From contig NZ_CP061379.1 of assembly GCF_015624505.1 (NCBI RefSeq), positions 7,377,001 through 7,441,000 on the forward strand: a stretch of DNA of 64,000 nucleotides. The letters are read 5' to 3'. Made by a program: the position numbers and the translations under genes. Positions 1-8,584 of the stretch are shown here, one piece after another (positions within the stretch are counted from its first letter, which is position 1; every line of letters begins with the position of its first letter). The notes under the pieces were generated by a model. That model was not told the DNA's origin. It was given only the letters and a program-made list of their open reading frames with translations, and ran no database searches. The stretch is from Bradyrhizobium commune (GTDB taxonomy: Bacteria; Pseudomonadota; Alphaproteobacteria; Rhizobiales; Xanthobacteraceae).

Positions 1-1
1 G

Positions 2-553
2 CAGTGGCATGTGCCGGTCGACGACGAGAACTGCTACTGGTACGCAATCTTCACCAGCTATTCGAATCCGGTCGACAAGCAGAAGATGCGCGACCAGCGG
101 CTCGAGCTCTATGAGCTGCCCGACTACAAGTCGCGCAAGAACAAAGCCAACGAGTACGGCTTCGATCCGCACGAGCAGCAGACCGCGACCTACACCGGCA
201 TGGGCAACGACATCAACGTTCACGACCAATGGGCGGTGGAATCGATGGGCGCGATCCAGGACCGCACCAGGGAACATCTCGGCTCGAGCGACAAGGCGAT
301 CGTGCAATATCGCCGGCTGCTGCGGCAGGAGATCGAGAAGGTTTTGGGCGGCGAGAAGCCGATGCTATTCCTTGACGAAGCCAACGCGCGGTCGATCCAG
401 GGACCGGCCACCATGGACGGCATCGGCCCGACGCGCGGCTGGGAGACCTATTGGATGGAGGTCGACGTCAGGCGCCGCCGCGGCGCGCCCTGGACCGCGC
501 CGGTGCCGAAGGAAATTGCGGACAATGTGCACCGGCTGACGGCGGCGGAGTGA
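2..553 (+). CDS. Rieske aromatic ring-hydroxylating oxygenase alpha subunit, C-terminal part (5' end outside window)
   Basis: The reading frame is open from the window edge, so only the last ~183 residues are seen. The opening QWHVPVDDENCYWY and the DINVHDQWAVESMG stretch are typical of the C-terminal catalytic domain of phthalate 4,5-dioxygenase-type Rieske oxygenases, which hydroxylate or O-demethylate aromatic acids using a [2Fe-2S] centre and mononuclear iron. The Rieske CxH...CxxH motif and the iron-binding histidines lie upstream of the window, so activity cannot be judged. It ends with TGA and is followed after a hairpin by a glutamine-synthetase-like gene on the same strand. The substrate is unknown. 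Confidence 0.85.
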   Translation, partial: QWHVPVDDENCYWYAIFTSYSNPVDKQKMRDQRLELYELPDYKSRKNKANEYGFDPHEQQTATYTGMGNDINVHDQWAVESMGAIQDRTREHLGSSDKAIVQYRRLLRQEIEKVLGGEKPMLFLDEANARSIQGPATMDGIGPTRGWETYWMEVDVRRRRGAPWTAPVPKEIADNVHRLTAAE

Positions 554-572
554 GGGTCGTGCTGGCCTCTCC

Positions 573-605
573 TCCGTCATTGCGAGCTGAGCTCGCAATG
601 ACGGA
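573..605. repeat. Perfect 15-bp hairpin, short form of the TCATTGCGAG intergenic repeat
   Basis: The arms at 573-587 and 591-605 are perfect inverted copies around a 3-nt loop (TGA). The arm TCCGTCATTGCGAGC matches the ends of the longer repeat at 20318-20403, so this looks like an internally deleted copy of that family. It sits between the oxygenase stop and the next gene and could act as a transcript end, but there is no T-run. Confidence 0.75.
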
Positions 606-660
606 GAATGTGGCGGGCGTCTTGCAGACGTCGGGCATTGGTGACTGAGGAGCAACGATA

Positions 661-2097
661 GTGACTTTCGTCGCGCGTCATGCGCTGTGGTCGGACGAGC
701 AGAAGGACGCAGCGGTGCGCATGCGCCGCATCGTCGAGGAAAAGAATCTCGAAGTCATCCGCCTCGCCTTCCCCGACCAGCACGGCATCTTGCGCGGCAA
801 GACCATCATCGCCGCCGAGGCGATCGCCTCGCTGGAAGGCGGCTGCTCCATCACGACGACGATGCTCGCCAAGGACACCTCGCACCGCACGGTGTTCCCG
901 GTCTTCACATCAGGTGGCGGCTTCGGCATGAAGGAGATCGAGGGCGCAGCCGACGTGCTGATGGTCGCCGATCCCACCACCTTCCGCGTGCTGCCCTGGG
1001 CGCCAGCGACCGGCTGGGTTCTCTGCGATCTCTATTTTGGCGATGGCCGCCCGGTGCCGTTCGCGACGCGCGGGCTCTATCGCAAGGTGCTCGACGAGCT
1101 CGCAAGCCGCGGCCACGATTTCATCGCCGGCCTCGAGGTCGAATTCCACATCTTCAGGCTCGACGACCCGCATATGCGTGTGGAGGACGCCGGCCAGCCC
1201 GGCACACCGCCCTCGGTGAGCCTGCTGTCCCACGGCTATCAATACCTCACCGAGCAGCGGTTCGATCAGATGGAGCCGGCGCTCGAGATTCTTCGCCGCG
1301 ACATTCTGGCGCTCGGGCTGCCGCTGCGTTCGGTCGAGGTCGAGTTCGGGCCGAGCCAGTGCGAGTTCACCTTCCAGCCCAGACAGGGTCTGGAGCCCGC
1401 CGACAACATGGTGCTGTTCCGCTCCGCCGTGAAGCAGGTCGCGCGACGGCACGGCTATCACGCCACGTTCATGTGCCGGCCGAAACTTCCGAACGTGGTC
1501 GCGAGCGGCTGGCATCTGCATCAGTCGATCGTGTCACGCACGAGCGGCGAGAACCTGTTCATGGCCAAGGAAGGTGCCGCGCCGCTCAGCGAATTCGGCC
1601 GCTGTTATCTCGCAGGACTGCTCGACCACGCCCGTGCGGCCACCGTTTTCACGACGCCAACCATCAACGGCTACAAGCGCTACCGCTCCTACTCGCTGGC
1701 ACCGGACCGCGCGATCTGGGGTCGCGACAATCGCGGCGTGATGATCCGCGTGCTCGGTGGCGCCGGCAACGCCGCCACCCGCCTGGAAAACCGTGTCGGC
1801 GAGCCCGCCGCCAATCCCTATCTCTATATGGCGGCCCAAATCCTGTCCGGGCTCGACGGCGTCGACCGCAAGCTCGATCCCGGCCCTTCAGCGGATACGC
1901 CCTACGAGACCGAGGCGCCACTCTTGCCGAAGTCGCTGCGCGATGCGGTTTCGGCGCTGAAGGACGATCCCTTCTTCCGCGAAAAATTCGGCGCCGAGTT
2001 CATCGACTATTACGCCCACATCAAGAACGCAGAGATCGATCGCTTCCTCGCCGAGGTGACCGACTGGGAACATCGCGAATACTTTGAGATGTTCTGA
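661..2097 (+). CDS. Glutamine synthetase family protein (gamma-glutamyl-amine/amide ligase type)
   Basis: This 478-aa protein has the glutamine-synthetase fold: an N-terminal beta-grasp region, then the ATP-grasp-like catalytic domain with metal-site strings GLEVEFHIF and VEVEFGPSQCEFTF, the ATP/glutamate loop around GWHLHQS, and the C-terminal RLENRVGEPAANPYLYMAA. Sequence style fits GS-like gamma-glutamyl ligases (PuuA, GlnT and the aniline-pathway AtdA1/TdnQ group) better than GlnA. The start is GTG with AGGAG 8 nt upstream. It follows a Rieske oxygenase gene on the same strand, the arrangement seen in aniline dioxygenase operons, where the GS-like protein glutamylates the amine substrate. 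That role here is inference; general polyamine or amide use is equally possible. Confidence 0.85.
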   Translation: MTFVARHALWSDEQKDAAVRMRRIVEEKNLEVIRLAFPDQHGILRGKTIIAAEAIASLEGGCSITTTMLAKDTSHRTVFPVFTSGGGFGMKEIEGAADVLMVADPTTFRVLPWAPATGWVLCDLYFGDGRPVPFATRGLYRKVLDELASRGHDFIAGLEVEFHIFRLDDPHMRVEDAGQPGTPPSVSLLSHGYQYLTEQRFDQMEPALEILRRDILALGLPLRSVEVEFGPSQCEFTFQPRQGLEPADNMVLFRSAVKQVARRHGYHATFMCRPKLPNVVASGWHLHQSIVSRTSGENLFMAKEGAAPLSEFGRCYLAGLLDHARAATVFTTPTINGYKRYRSYSLAPDRAIWGRDNRGVMIRVLGGAGNAATRLENRVGEPAANPYLYMAAQILSGLDGVDRKLDPGPSADTPYETEAPLLPKSLRDAVSALKDDPFFREKFGAEFIDYYAHIKNAEIDRFLAEVTDWEHREYFEMF

Positions 2098-2108
2098 GGC
2101 GTCCCCCG

Positions 2109-3551
2109 TTATCCGGCCTTCGGCTTCTGCCTGAGATAATAGTAGGTCGGCAACAGGCCGAGCGCGACGATCGCGACCATCACCCACCAGCCGCGCTGGA
2201 ATGCGACGAGGCGCTCCGGCAATGACGCCGGCGAGCCGATGATGGCGACGAAGATCGCGACACCCACCGCGAGCGCGGCCTGACGGATCATGTTGATCAC
2301 GCCGGAGCCGGTCGCAAAGGACGAGGGCGGCAGACCTGCGGCGCTGACGCCCATCAGCGTCGGGAAGGTCAGGCCGACGCCGATGCCGGTCGGGATCATG
2401 CCAAGGATCACGAAGGCCGGGTGCGGCTCGGGGCCGATCAGGGTTGCCCAGGCGACCAGGCCGGCTGCAAAGACCACGATCCCTGCCGTGACGACGGGCG
2501 CAGCGCCGAAGCGCGCGATCAGACGTCCCGCGAACAACAGCGAGGTGATCGGCACCATCAGCGGCCCCGGCGCGATCGCGAGCCCGGTCTGCAACGCCGA
2601 CCATCCCCACGCTGTCTGCTCCCACAGGGCCACTGACAGCAGCATGGCGCCGAAGGCTGCCGAATAGGGCGCCATCACCAAAGCGGCGCCGGTGAACTGC
2701 CGGATGCGAAACAGCGCCGGATCGACGAACGGATTTTCGGTGCGGAGGCAGCGCCAGATGAACACGGCCAGCAGGATCGCGGCAGCGGCGAAGCTGTAGC
2801 CGATCGCCGGTGCGCGCAATCCCCAGTCGCTGACCTTGACGATCGCGAAGACGAGCGCGCCGATGCCACCTGTGACCAACATGGCGTCGAGGAATTTGGG
2901 GCGCGGCGCATCATGGCCCTCGATTTCCGGAAGCTTCCACCAGCCGATCACCATGGCCACAAGGCCGATCGGGACGTTGACGAAGAAGATCCAGCGCCAG
3001 TTGACCGCGACGAGCACGCCGCCGACGACGGGCCCAAGCGCCGCGGCGAGGCCGCCGATCGCAGTCCAGGTCCGCACCGCACCGCCACGCTTCTCCGGCG
3101 CGAACACCGCCAGCAGCAGGCCGAGCGAGGTCGGCGTCATCAGCGCGGCGCCGGCGGCCTGCACGAGACGGAACGCGGTGAGCATCGCGACATTGTTGGC
3201 GGCAGCGCAAGCCGCCGACGCCACGGTGAAGAGGCCGACGCCGAGCAGGAAGCTGAGATTCCTGCGGTGACGTTCGGCCAGCCGGCCGAAGAACACCAAG
3301 AGCGCCGCATAGGCGATGGCGTAGCCGTTCAGCACCCACGACATGTCGTCGAGCGAGGCGTCCTTGAAGTCCTGCCCGATGCTCGGCAGTGCGACGTTGA
3401 CGATAAAGAGATCGAGATTGGCGAGACATATGCCGACGCAGACGATCGCCAGCACCACATTCGGGGACGTCGCCTTGCGAGGCTTCGGCGGCTGCGCGGG
3501 GTCGTCAAGCGGCACCGCGCGGGCAAACGTGCCGCGTTCTAGACTGTTCAT
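2109..3551 (-). CDS. MFS multidrug efflux transporter, DHA2 (EmrB/QacA) family
   Basis: This 480-aa polytopic protein has about 14 hydrophobic segments. It carries the DHA2 signature features: an early LDLFIVNVALPSIGQDF segment in helix 1, the motif-A-like loop GRLAERHRRN between helices 2 and 3, and a motif-C-like segment near GGLAAALGPVVGGVLV. Members export drugs, dyes or aromatic compounds using the proton gradient in the inner membrane. It starts 3 nt after the stop of the upstream MarR gene on the same strand, so both are one transcript. The MarR gene and twin operators suggest ligand-induced expression of the pump. The substrate is not predictable. Confidence 0.9.
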   Translation of the reverse strand: MNSLERGTFARAVPLDDPAQPPKPRKATSPNVVLAIVCVGICLANLDLFIVNVALPSIGQDFKDASLDDMSWVLNGYAIAYAALLVFFGRLAERHRRNLSFLLGVGLFTVASAACAAANNVAMLTAFRLVQAAGAALMTPTSLGLLLAVFAPEKRGGAVRTWTAIGGLAAALGPVVGGVLVAVNWRWIFFVNVPIGLVAMVIGWWKLPEIEGHDAPRPKFLDAMLVTGGIGALVFAIVKVSDWGLRAPAIGYSFAAAAILLAVFIWRCLRTENPFVDPALFRIRQFTGAALVMAPYSAAFGAMLLSVALWEQTAWGWSALQTGLAIAPGPLMVPITSLLFAGRLIARFGAAPVVTAGIVVFAAGLVAWATLIGPEPHPAFVILGMIPTGIGVGLTFPTLMGVSAAGLPPSSFATGSGVINMIRQAALAVGVAIFVAIIGSPASLPERLVAFQRGWWVMVAIVALGLLPTYYYLRQKPKAG

Positions 3552-3554
3552 GGC

Positions 3555-4043
3555 TTATGCCTTTTCCGTCGGAGTGCTGGTGCGGTCGACCGTCAGCGAT
3601 GGATCGCCGGCGATGCCGGCCAAAACATTTCGCAGCTCGGCGGCCGCTCGCTTGCCGAACCCGTTTTCGAATGTCTCCTGCGCCGCGAGCCAGAGTGGCC
3701 GCGCGTCGGCAAGGCGCGAGCGCCCCGCGCGTGTCAGCTTGACCAGGCGGCTGCGACGATCGGCCTCGTCGTGCTCCAGCGTGACCAGACCGTCGCGCTG
3801 GAGCGGGCGCAGGTTCTGGCCGATGGTGGACTGGTCGATCACCAGCGCCTCGGCGAGGTCGCCGATCGACGGCGGAGCGTCGCCGCGGCGATGGATTTCG
3901 GTCAGAAGGGCATACTGGGTCGAACGGAGCCCCGAGGCCTCCAGTGCAGCGTCGTAGAACAGCGTCATGTGCCGCGACGCCTTGCGCAAGGCCGCGCAAT
4001 TGCAGCGGTTTCGCTCCAGCACAGGCAGCTCTTGCTCAGCCAT
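3555..4043 (-). CDS. MarR family transcriptional regulator of the adjacent efflux pump
   Basis: This 162-aa protein has a MarR winged helix-turn-helix: LEASGLRSTQYALLTEI, the recognition region IGDLAEALVIDQSTIGQNL, and the wing with the D(E)ADRRSRLV motif. The frame extends further upstream, but the ATG at 4041-4043 is chosen because it lies just downstream of two perfect palindromes and matches family length. An N-terminal Cys pair (NRCNCAALRKASR) is typical of a MarR subgroup that may sense redox or ligand. It is co-transcribed with the DHA2 transporter, so it most likely represses itself and the pump. Confidence 0.9.
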   Translation of the reverse strand: MAEQELPVLERNRCNCAALRKASRHMTLFYDAALEASGLRSTQYALLTEIHRRGDAPPSIGDLAEALVIDQSTIGQNLRPLQRDGLVTLEHDEADRRSRLVKLTRAGRSRLADARPLWLAAQETFENGFGKRAAAELRNVLAGIAGDPSLTVDRTSTPTEKA

Positions 4044-4057
4044 CACACCCCCAATAG

Positions 4058-4092
4058 CGGGATATCCCGTTATCTTGATATAGGGATATCCC
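4058..4092. promoter_or_regulatory. Twin palindromic operator upstream of the MarR-efflux operon
   Basis: CGGGATATCCCG at 4058-4069 is a perfect 12-bp palindrome, and GGGATATCCC at 4083-4092 is a perfect 10-bp palindrome. Their centres are 24 bp apart, and they begin 15 bp upstream of the MarR ATG. Two identical dyads on about the same DNA face are what two MarR dimers would occupy. Binding is inferred from position and symmetry. Confidence 0.75.
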
Positions 4093-4280
4093 GATATTTC
4101 GCGGCCGTCAACCCGGGAGTCCTCGGCCTCACGCCTCACACCCCCGTGAGGCGGTTTCGTCGGGGATGATCCAACGACATCGAGACGCAGGCGGACGAAG
4201 CCGTTTTCCCAAACCCTCGAAAAACGCAGGAAAGATGCGGGGTCTAGGCTGCGCCCCATGATCAACAATGGAGTTCGATC

Positions 4281-4367
4281 ATGTTGGGTCAATTGTTCAG
4301 TCTGATCTATCGCCTGTCCTGCCGGACCACCCTGATCGAGATCGGGACGCATCGCCTCGCCCGCTGA
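4281..4367 (+). CDS. Possible 28-aa small protein
   Basis: An ATG at 4281 preceded by GGAG 8 nt upstream opens a 28-codon frame (starts MLGQLFSLIYRL, ends HRLAR) closed by TGA. The first half is hydrophobic and the second half basic, like a small membrane-associated peptide. No family is recognised. It lies in the 378-bp space between the MarR gene and the next secreted protein. Without conservation data it could be chance. Confidence 0.3.
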   Translation: MLGQLFSLIYRLSCRTTLIEIGTHRLAR

Positions 4368-4421
4368 CAATGCGGGGCCGCGCTTTAGGTAAGACGGATT
4401 GACCGGATAACGGGGGTTATC

Positions 4422-4796
4422 ATGCGCAAGCTGATCCTGATCGCCGCAATGACGCTGATCGCGACCCAGGCCCATGCCGGCACGCGGAGCCTGAGCCTCG
4501 CGGCAACCAACGGAAGCCAGCAGACGACCGAGCAGCCGGCCCCGGAGACTGCGCCGCAAGCAACGCAAGCTCCGGCCACGACGCCGACGGTCAATGTCCA
4601 GACAGCGACCACGACACCCGCGCCGAGCGCACCGGCGACACAAACGGAAACAGCGACAGTTCCAGCCGCGACACCTTCTCGCGCAACCAATACGACCGTC
4701 GCCAGCTCGACCGAAATCGTCAAACCGAAGCGCGGACAGCCGTCGGTCGAAACCCAGGTGATCCGCGAGCTGCATCGGCACGGGATCTATTGGTGA
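4422..4796 (+). CDS. Small secreted Thr/Ala/Pro-rich protein of unknown function
   Basis: This 124-aa protein begins with a clear signal peptide, MRKLILIAAMTLIATQAHA, with an AHA-type cleavage site. The next ~75 residues are low-complexity Thr/Ala/Pro/Gln, as in an extended periplasmic or cell-wall linker. The C-terminus is different, ordered and basic, ending ELHRHGIYW. A short conserved tail after a disordered linker suggests the tail is the functional part. No enzyme motif is present. The gene stands alone, in front of the convergent LIV-type ATPase gene. Confidence 0.7.
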   Translation: MRKLILIAAMTLIATQAHAGTRSLSLAATNGSQQTTEQPAPETAPQATQAPATTPTVNVQTATTTPAPSAPATQTETATVPAATPSRATNTTVASSTEIVKPKRGQPSVETQVIRELHRHGIYW

Positions 4797-4843
4797 GAGC
4801 GCACAACTCGCTCTTGCGAAGCAGTGACGGGAAAGAGCGGGGG

Positions 4844-5557
4844 CTAAATCCCCAAATATTTGTGCTGCAGATCCGGCTCGGCCATCAGCTGGTCCGACGT
4901 GCCGTTCCACACGGTCTTGCCGCGCTCGATGATGTAGTGGCGGTCGCAGATGCGGGCGAGGTGGTCGACATTCTTGTCGACGACCAGGATCGACTGACCC
5001 CGACTCTTCAGAAGCGACAAGCAGTTCCAGATCTCGTCGCGGATCAGCGGCGCGAGGCCCTCGGTCGCTTCATCCAGGATCAGGAGTTTTGGGTTGGTCA
5101 TCAGCGCGCGGCCGACGGCCAGCATCTGCTGCTCACCGCCGGAGAGCTGGTTGCCCATGTTGGCGGCGCGCTCGGCAAGCCGCGGGAAGAGAATGTAGAT
5201 GGCGGCCAGTGTCCAGGGATTGGCGCTGCTGAAGCGATCGGCGGCGGCTGCGACCAGATTCTCGCGCACGGTGAGGTTCGGGAAGATCTGGCGTCCCTCA
5301 GGGACGAGGCCGACGCCGAGCTTGGCGATGCGATAGGACGGCAGCTGCCTGACCTCGGCGCCCGCAAAGCGGATAGCTCCGGCGCGTGCCGGCGTCAGGC
5401 CCATGATGGAGCGGATCGTGGTGGTCTTGCCCATGCCGTTGCGGCCCATCAGCGAGACCATCTCGCCGGGCTTGATCGACAGCGACAGGCCAAACAGCAC
5501 CTGCGAAAGGCCATAGCAGGTCTCGATGCCGTCGACCTCGAGCAGCGCGTCAGCCAT
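4844..5557 (-). CDS. Branched-chain amino acid-type ABC transporter ATP-binding protein (LivF family)
   Basis: This 237-aa ATPase has Walker A GRNGMGKT, the signature LSGGEQQ, Walker B LLILDEATEGLAP and the switch histidine region, all in the order of LivF. It powers import through the LivHM-type permease in the inner membrane. It is the last gene of a four-gene operon read leftward (LivH, LivM, LivG, LivF) and overlaps the end of LivG by 8 bp. No binding protein is in this operon, so the substrate cannot be assigned; HAAT transporters also carry aromatic acids and amides in this genus. Confidence 0.93.
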   Translation of the reverse strand: MADALLEVDGIETCYGLSQVLFGLSLSIKPGEMVSLMGRNGMGKTTTIRSIMGLTPARAGAIRFAGAEVRQLPSYRIAKLGVGLVPEGRQIFPNLTVRENLVAAAADRFSSANPWTLAAIYILFPRLAERAANMGNQLSGGEQQMLAVGRALMTNPKLLILDEATEGLAPLIRDEIWNCLSLLKSRGQSILVVDKNVDHLARICDRHYIIERGKTVWNGTSDQLMAEPDLQHKYLGI

Positions 5558-6323
5558 GGTGCGTCACCACATGCGCCTCGCCGAGATAAGCGCGCTTGAC
5601 GTCTTCATTGGCGCGGATCGCCGAGGGATCACCGGAGGCAATGACGCGACCATAGACCAGCACCGAGATGCGGTCGGCGAGCGCGAAGACTGCCGGCATG
5701 TCGTGCTCGACCAGCACGATCGAGACCTCCTTGCGCAGCTCCTGGAGCAGTTTCACCATGCGCTGGGATTCGGTGACGCCGAGGCCGGCCATCGGCTCGT
5801 CGAGCAGCAAAAGCTTCGGCTTGCTTGCGAGCGCGACCGCCAGCTCGAGCTCGCGCCGCTCGCCATGGCTGAGCCTGGACACCACGATTTCGGCACGATG
5901 GCCGAGGCCGACGCGATCGAGCGCGGCGTGCGCAGCGTCGCGCAGGCTCTTTTCCTTGCGTGCGTTGGCGAAGAAGCGGAACGAGTGGCCCGCATGCGCC
6001 TGCGCCGCCAGGGCGACATTGTCGGCCGCGGTGAAGTCGAGCAACAGCGAGGTGATCTGGAACGAACGCGCCAGGCCCAGCGCGCAGCGGCGATAGGCCG
6101 GAAGGTACGTGATGTCGCGGCCACCGAGCGAGACGCTGCCGGCATGCGGTTCGAGATGCCCGGTGAGCTGGCTGATCAGCGTGGTCTTGCCGGCGCCGTT
6201 CGGGCCGATGATGGCGTGCAGCTCGCCGGCCGACACATCCAGCGAGACGTTGTCCGTCGCGGTAATGCCGCCGAAGCGGCGAACCAGCTTTTCGACGCGG
6301 AGCAGCGGTTCAGCCACGGCCAA
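5550..6323 (-). CDS. Branched-chain amino acid-type ABC transporter ATP-binding protein (LivG family)
   Basis: This 257-aa ATPase has Walker A GPNGAGKT, signature LSHGERRELELA and Walker B LLLLDEPMAGLG, plus the LivG-specific C-terminal region ending in a long basic tail. It pairs with the LivF-type subunit in a heterodimeric nucleotide-binding domain. Its start overlaps the end of the LivM-type gene by 14 bp, and its end overlaps LivF, so translation is probably coupled along the operon. The signature reads LSHGE instead of LSGGQ, which is common in LivG proteins. Confidence 0.93.
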   Translation of the reverse strand: MAVAEPLLRVEKLVRRFGGITATDNVSLDVSAGELHAIIGPNGAGKTTLISQLTGHLEPHAGSVSLGGRDITYLPAYRRCALGLARSFQITSLLLDFTAADNVALAAQAHAGHSFRFFANARKEKSLRDAAHAALDRVGLGHRAEIVVSRLSHGERRELELAVALASKPKLLLLDEPMAGLGVTESQRMVKLLQELRKEVSIVLVEHDMPAVFALADRISVLVYGRVIASGDPSAIRANEDVKRAYLGEAHVVTHHG

Positions 6324-7254
6324 CCCTCCCCAACAGGCCCATGATGCCGCCGCGACCGAACAGCACGATCAGCAGCAAGAGCGGCCCCATGATCAGCGCC
6401 CAATATTCCGTGATCTGCGACAGGAATTCTTCCAGCAAAAGATAGACCACCGCGCCCATCACCGGGCCGAACAGCGTACCCATGCCTCCCAGGATCACCA
6501 TCACCATGAGGTCGCCGGAGCGTGTCCAGTACATCACGGCCGGGCTGACGAAATCCGTGTTGTTGGCGAGCAGCGCGCCGGCAAGGCCGCACATGGTGCC
6601 AGAGATGACGAAGCAGACCAGCTGGTAGCGTTTTGCCGGAAAGCCGATCGCCTGCATGCGCTGCTCGTTGGAGCGCAGGCCCTGCACGACAAGGCCGAAG
6701 CGCGAGTTGACGATGCGCCAGATCAGGAAGATCACGCCGAGCAGACAGGCGAGGCAGAGATAGTAGAACTGCGTGCGGTTCGACAGGTTGATCAGTCCGG
6801 AAAAGTCGCTGCGCTTGTAGACGGTCAAGCCGTCGTCGCCGCCGTAACGCGCGAGGCCCGAGGCGACGTAATAGGCCATCTGCGCGAACGCAAGCGTGAT
6901 CATGATGAAATAGACGCCGCGGGTGCGCAAGCTGAGCGCGCCGATCACGAGCGCGTAGGTCGCGGATGCTGCAAGCGCGACCGGAAACTGGATGAAGCCG
7001 CTTCCAACGCCTTCCTGTGCCAGCATGCCGACGGCGTAGCCGCCGATACCAAGATAGGCGGCGTGGCCAAAGCTCATCATGCCGCCATAGCCCATGATGA
7101 GGTTGAGGCTGGCGGCCGCCAGCGCCAGGATGACGATGCGGGTAAACAGCGTCAGGATGAAGATGTTGCCGCTAAGCTGCGAATAGAGCGGCAGCAGCAC
7201 GAGGCCCGCCAGCATCAGGGCCGTGACGGCCTTGCTCACCGTGAAAGCCTTCAT
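6310..7254 (-). CDS. Branched-chain amino acid-type ABC transporter permease (LivM family)
   Basis: This 314-aa membrane protein has about 8-10 hydrophobic helices and the LivM family signature: LNLIMGYGGMMSFGHAAYLG near residue 55 and GAVVYLLLEE near the end. It forms the translocation pore with the LivH-type subunit. Its start codon overlaps the LivH stop (4-bp overlap). The cytoplasmic loop that contacts the ATPase lies around SNEQRMQAIGF, where permeases of this class show the ENxxRxxxxG motif. Confidence 0.92.
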   Translation of the reverse strand: MKAFTVSKAVTALMLAGLVLLPLYSQLSGNIFILTLFTRIVILALAAASLNLIMGYGGMMSFGHAAYLGIGGYAVGMLAQEGVGSGFIQFPVALAASATYALVIGALSLRTRGVYFIMITLAFAQMAYYVASGLARYGGDDGLTVYKRSDFSGLINLSNRTQFYYLCLACLLGVIFLIWRIVNSRFGLVVQGLRSNEQRMQAIGFPAKRYQLVCFVISGTMCGLAGALLANNTDFVSPAVMYWTRSGDLMVMVILGGMGTLFGPVMGAVVYLLLEEFLSQITEYWALIMGPLLLLIVLFGRGGIMGLLGRVGRG

Positions 7255-8171
7255 CGACGGTTGGCCGGAAACAGCCCCTCCGGCCGCACCACCAGCACGA
7301 TCGCCATCAACAGATAGATCAGCATGGACGACAGCGCGGGCGCGGCGGTGGAGGCAGCGGCGCCGCTCAGCACCTGCCGCAACAGATTGGGCAGGAAGGC
7401 GCGGCCGAGCGTGTCGATCATGCCGACGAAGATCGCGGCCAGGAACGCGCCGCGGATCGAGCCGATCCCGCCGATCACGATGATGACGAAGGCGAGGATC
7501 AGAATGTTCTCGCCCATGCCGATCTGCACGGTGAGGATCGGCGCCTGCATCAGACCGGCCAATCCGGCGAGCGCGGCGCCGAGGCCGAACACCAGCGTGT
7601 AGAGCAGCTTGATGTTGATGCCGAGCGCGCCGATCATCTCGCGGTTGGAGGCGCCGGCGCGGATCAGCATGCCGATACGGGTGCGCATCACGCCGAGATA
7701 GAGCAGCAGTGCCACCAGCAGCGCGACGACGATGATGGCGAGGCGGTAAGCAGGATAGTGAATGCCGGGCAGGATCGGCACCGGCACGGTGAGCCAGGCC
7801 GGCAGCGGCAGCGCGAGACCCGCGGGGCCCCAGATCAGCCGCACGGCTTCATTGAAGAACAGGATCAGGCCGAAGGTCGCGAGCACATGGTCGAGATGGT
7901 CGCGCCCGTAGAGATGCCTCAGCGCACTCATCTCCAGCACGATGCCGAGGAGCAGCGTGGCGCCGAGCGCCAGCAGCGCGCCGAGCAGGAAGCTGCCGGT
8001 CCAGGCCGCGAAGGTCGCGGCGAAATAGGCGCCCATCATGTAGAGCGAGCCGTGCGCGAGGTTGACGAGATCCATGATCCCGAACACCAGCGTCAGGCCG
8101 GCGGCGAGCAGGAATAGCAGCAGACCGAACTGCAATCCGTTCAAGAACTGTTCGACGACGAGCAGCATCAA
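7251..8171 (-). CDS. Branched-chain amino acid-type ABC transporter permease (LivH family)
   Basis: This 306-aa polytopic protein begins a four-gene operon. It contains the LivH signature region LTLVFGIMDLVNLAHGSLYM near residue 30 and a membrane-domain end reading LMAIVLVVRPEGLF, both typical of LivH. It should form the permease core with the LivM-type subunit. The operon promoter must lie in the 413-bp space upstream, which also holds a palindromic repeat. The usual periplasmic binding protein gene is absent at both ends of the operon. Confidence 0.92.
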   Translation of the reverse strand: MMLLVVEQFLNGLQFGLLLFLLAAGLTLVFGIMDLVNLAHGSLYMMGAYFAATFAAWTGSFLLGALLALGATLLLGIVLEMSALRHLYGRDHLDHVLATFGLILFFNEAVRLIWGPAGLALPLPAWLTVPVPILPGIHYPAYRLAIIVVALLVALLLYLGVMRTRIGMLIRAGASNREMIGALGINIKLLYTLVFGLGAALAGLAGLMQAPILTVQIGMGENILILAFVIIVIGGIGSIRGAFLAAIFVGMIDTLGRAFLPNLLRQVLSGAAASTAAPALSSMLIYLLMAIVLVVRPEGLFPANRR

Positions 8172-8584
8172 AACTCTCTCAGGCGCACGCGGACGCGCGC
8201 CGATGTTCGAACACAGTCGCCATCAGTGAAAGAGCTCCCCCTGCCTCTTCAAGGCCGAAAAATGGGTAATGGCAGTATCGTTCCGAGGCAAGAGCGATTC
8301 CACGCCAAACATGCACTTTGTTGCATCCTGGCGCATGAGGTCGAGCGTACCGTGCAAGAAGGCTGCCGCAGCTTGTGGGTCAACCTGCCGCAGGACGTGA
8401 TGCCCGGGCTTGTCCCGGGCATCCACGTTCTTCATGCCACGTGGCTTAACGTGGATGGCCGGGACAAGCCCGGCCACGACGCCGTGGAGGCCTCATGGCC
8501 TAGTCTGTCGATTCATATGCCATCGCCCTCCCCCCGTTGCCCGGGGAGAGGGTGCAATCTTGTCCACACGAAACAGGGATGTTT
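8172..8584. other. 413-bp intergenic region upstream of the LIV operon
   Basis: The region separates the LivH start from the end of the 72-aa gene downstream of bjaI. It holds one palindromic repeat (8396-8481) and short GC-rich inverted strings such as CCCCCCGTTGCCCGGGG near 8528. It should contain the LIV operon promoter, but no confident -35/-10 pair was found. Open frames in this stretch run through the repeat and look non-coding. Confidence 0.6.
8396..8481. repeat. Palindromic intergenic repeat (GCCCGGGCTTGTCCCGGGC family)
   Basis: Imperfect inverted arms of about 33 bp surround a short centre. The left arm contains CCCGGGCTTGTCCCGGGC and the right arm GGCCGGGACAAGCCCGGCC, and the inner ends carry ATCCACG / CGTGGAT. 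The RNA would fold into a long hairpin. Such elements are scattered through Bradyrhizobium intergenic DNA. Confidence 0.8.
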
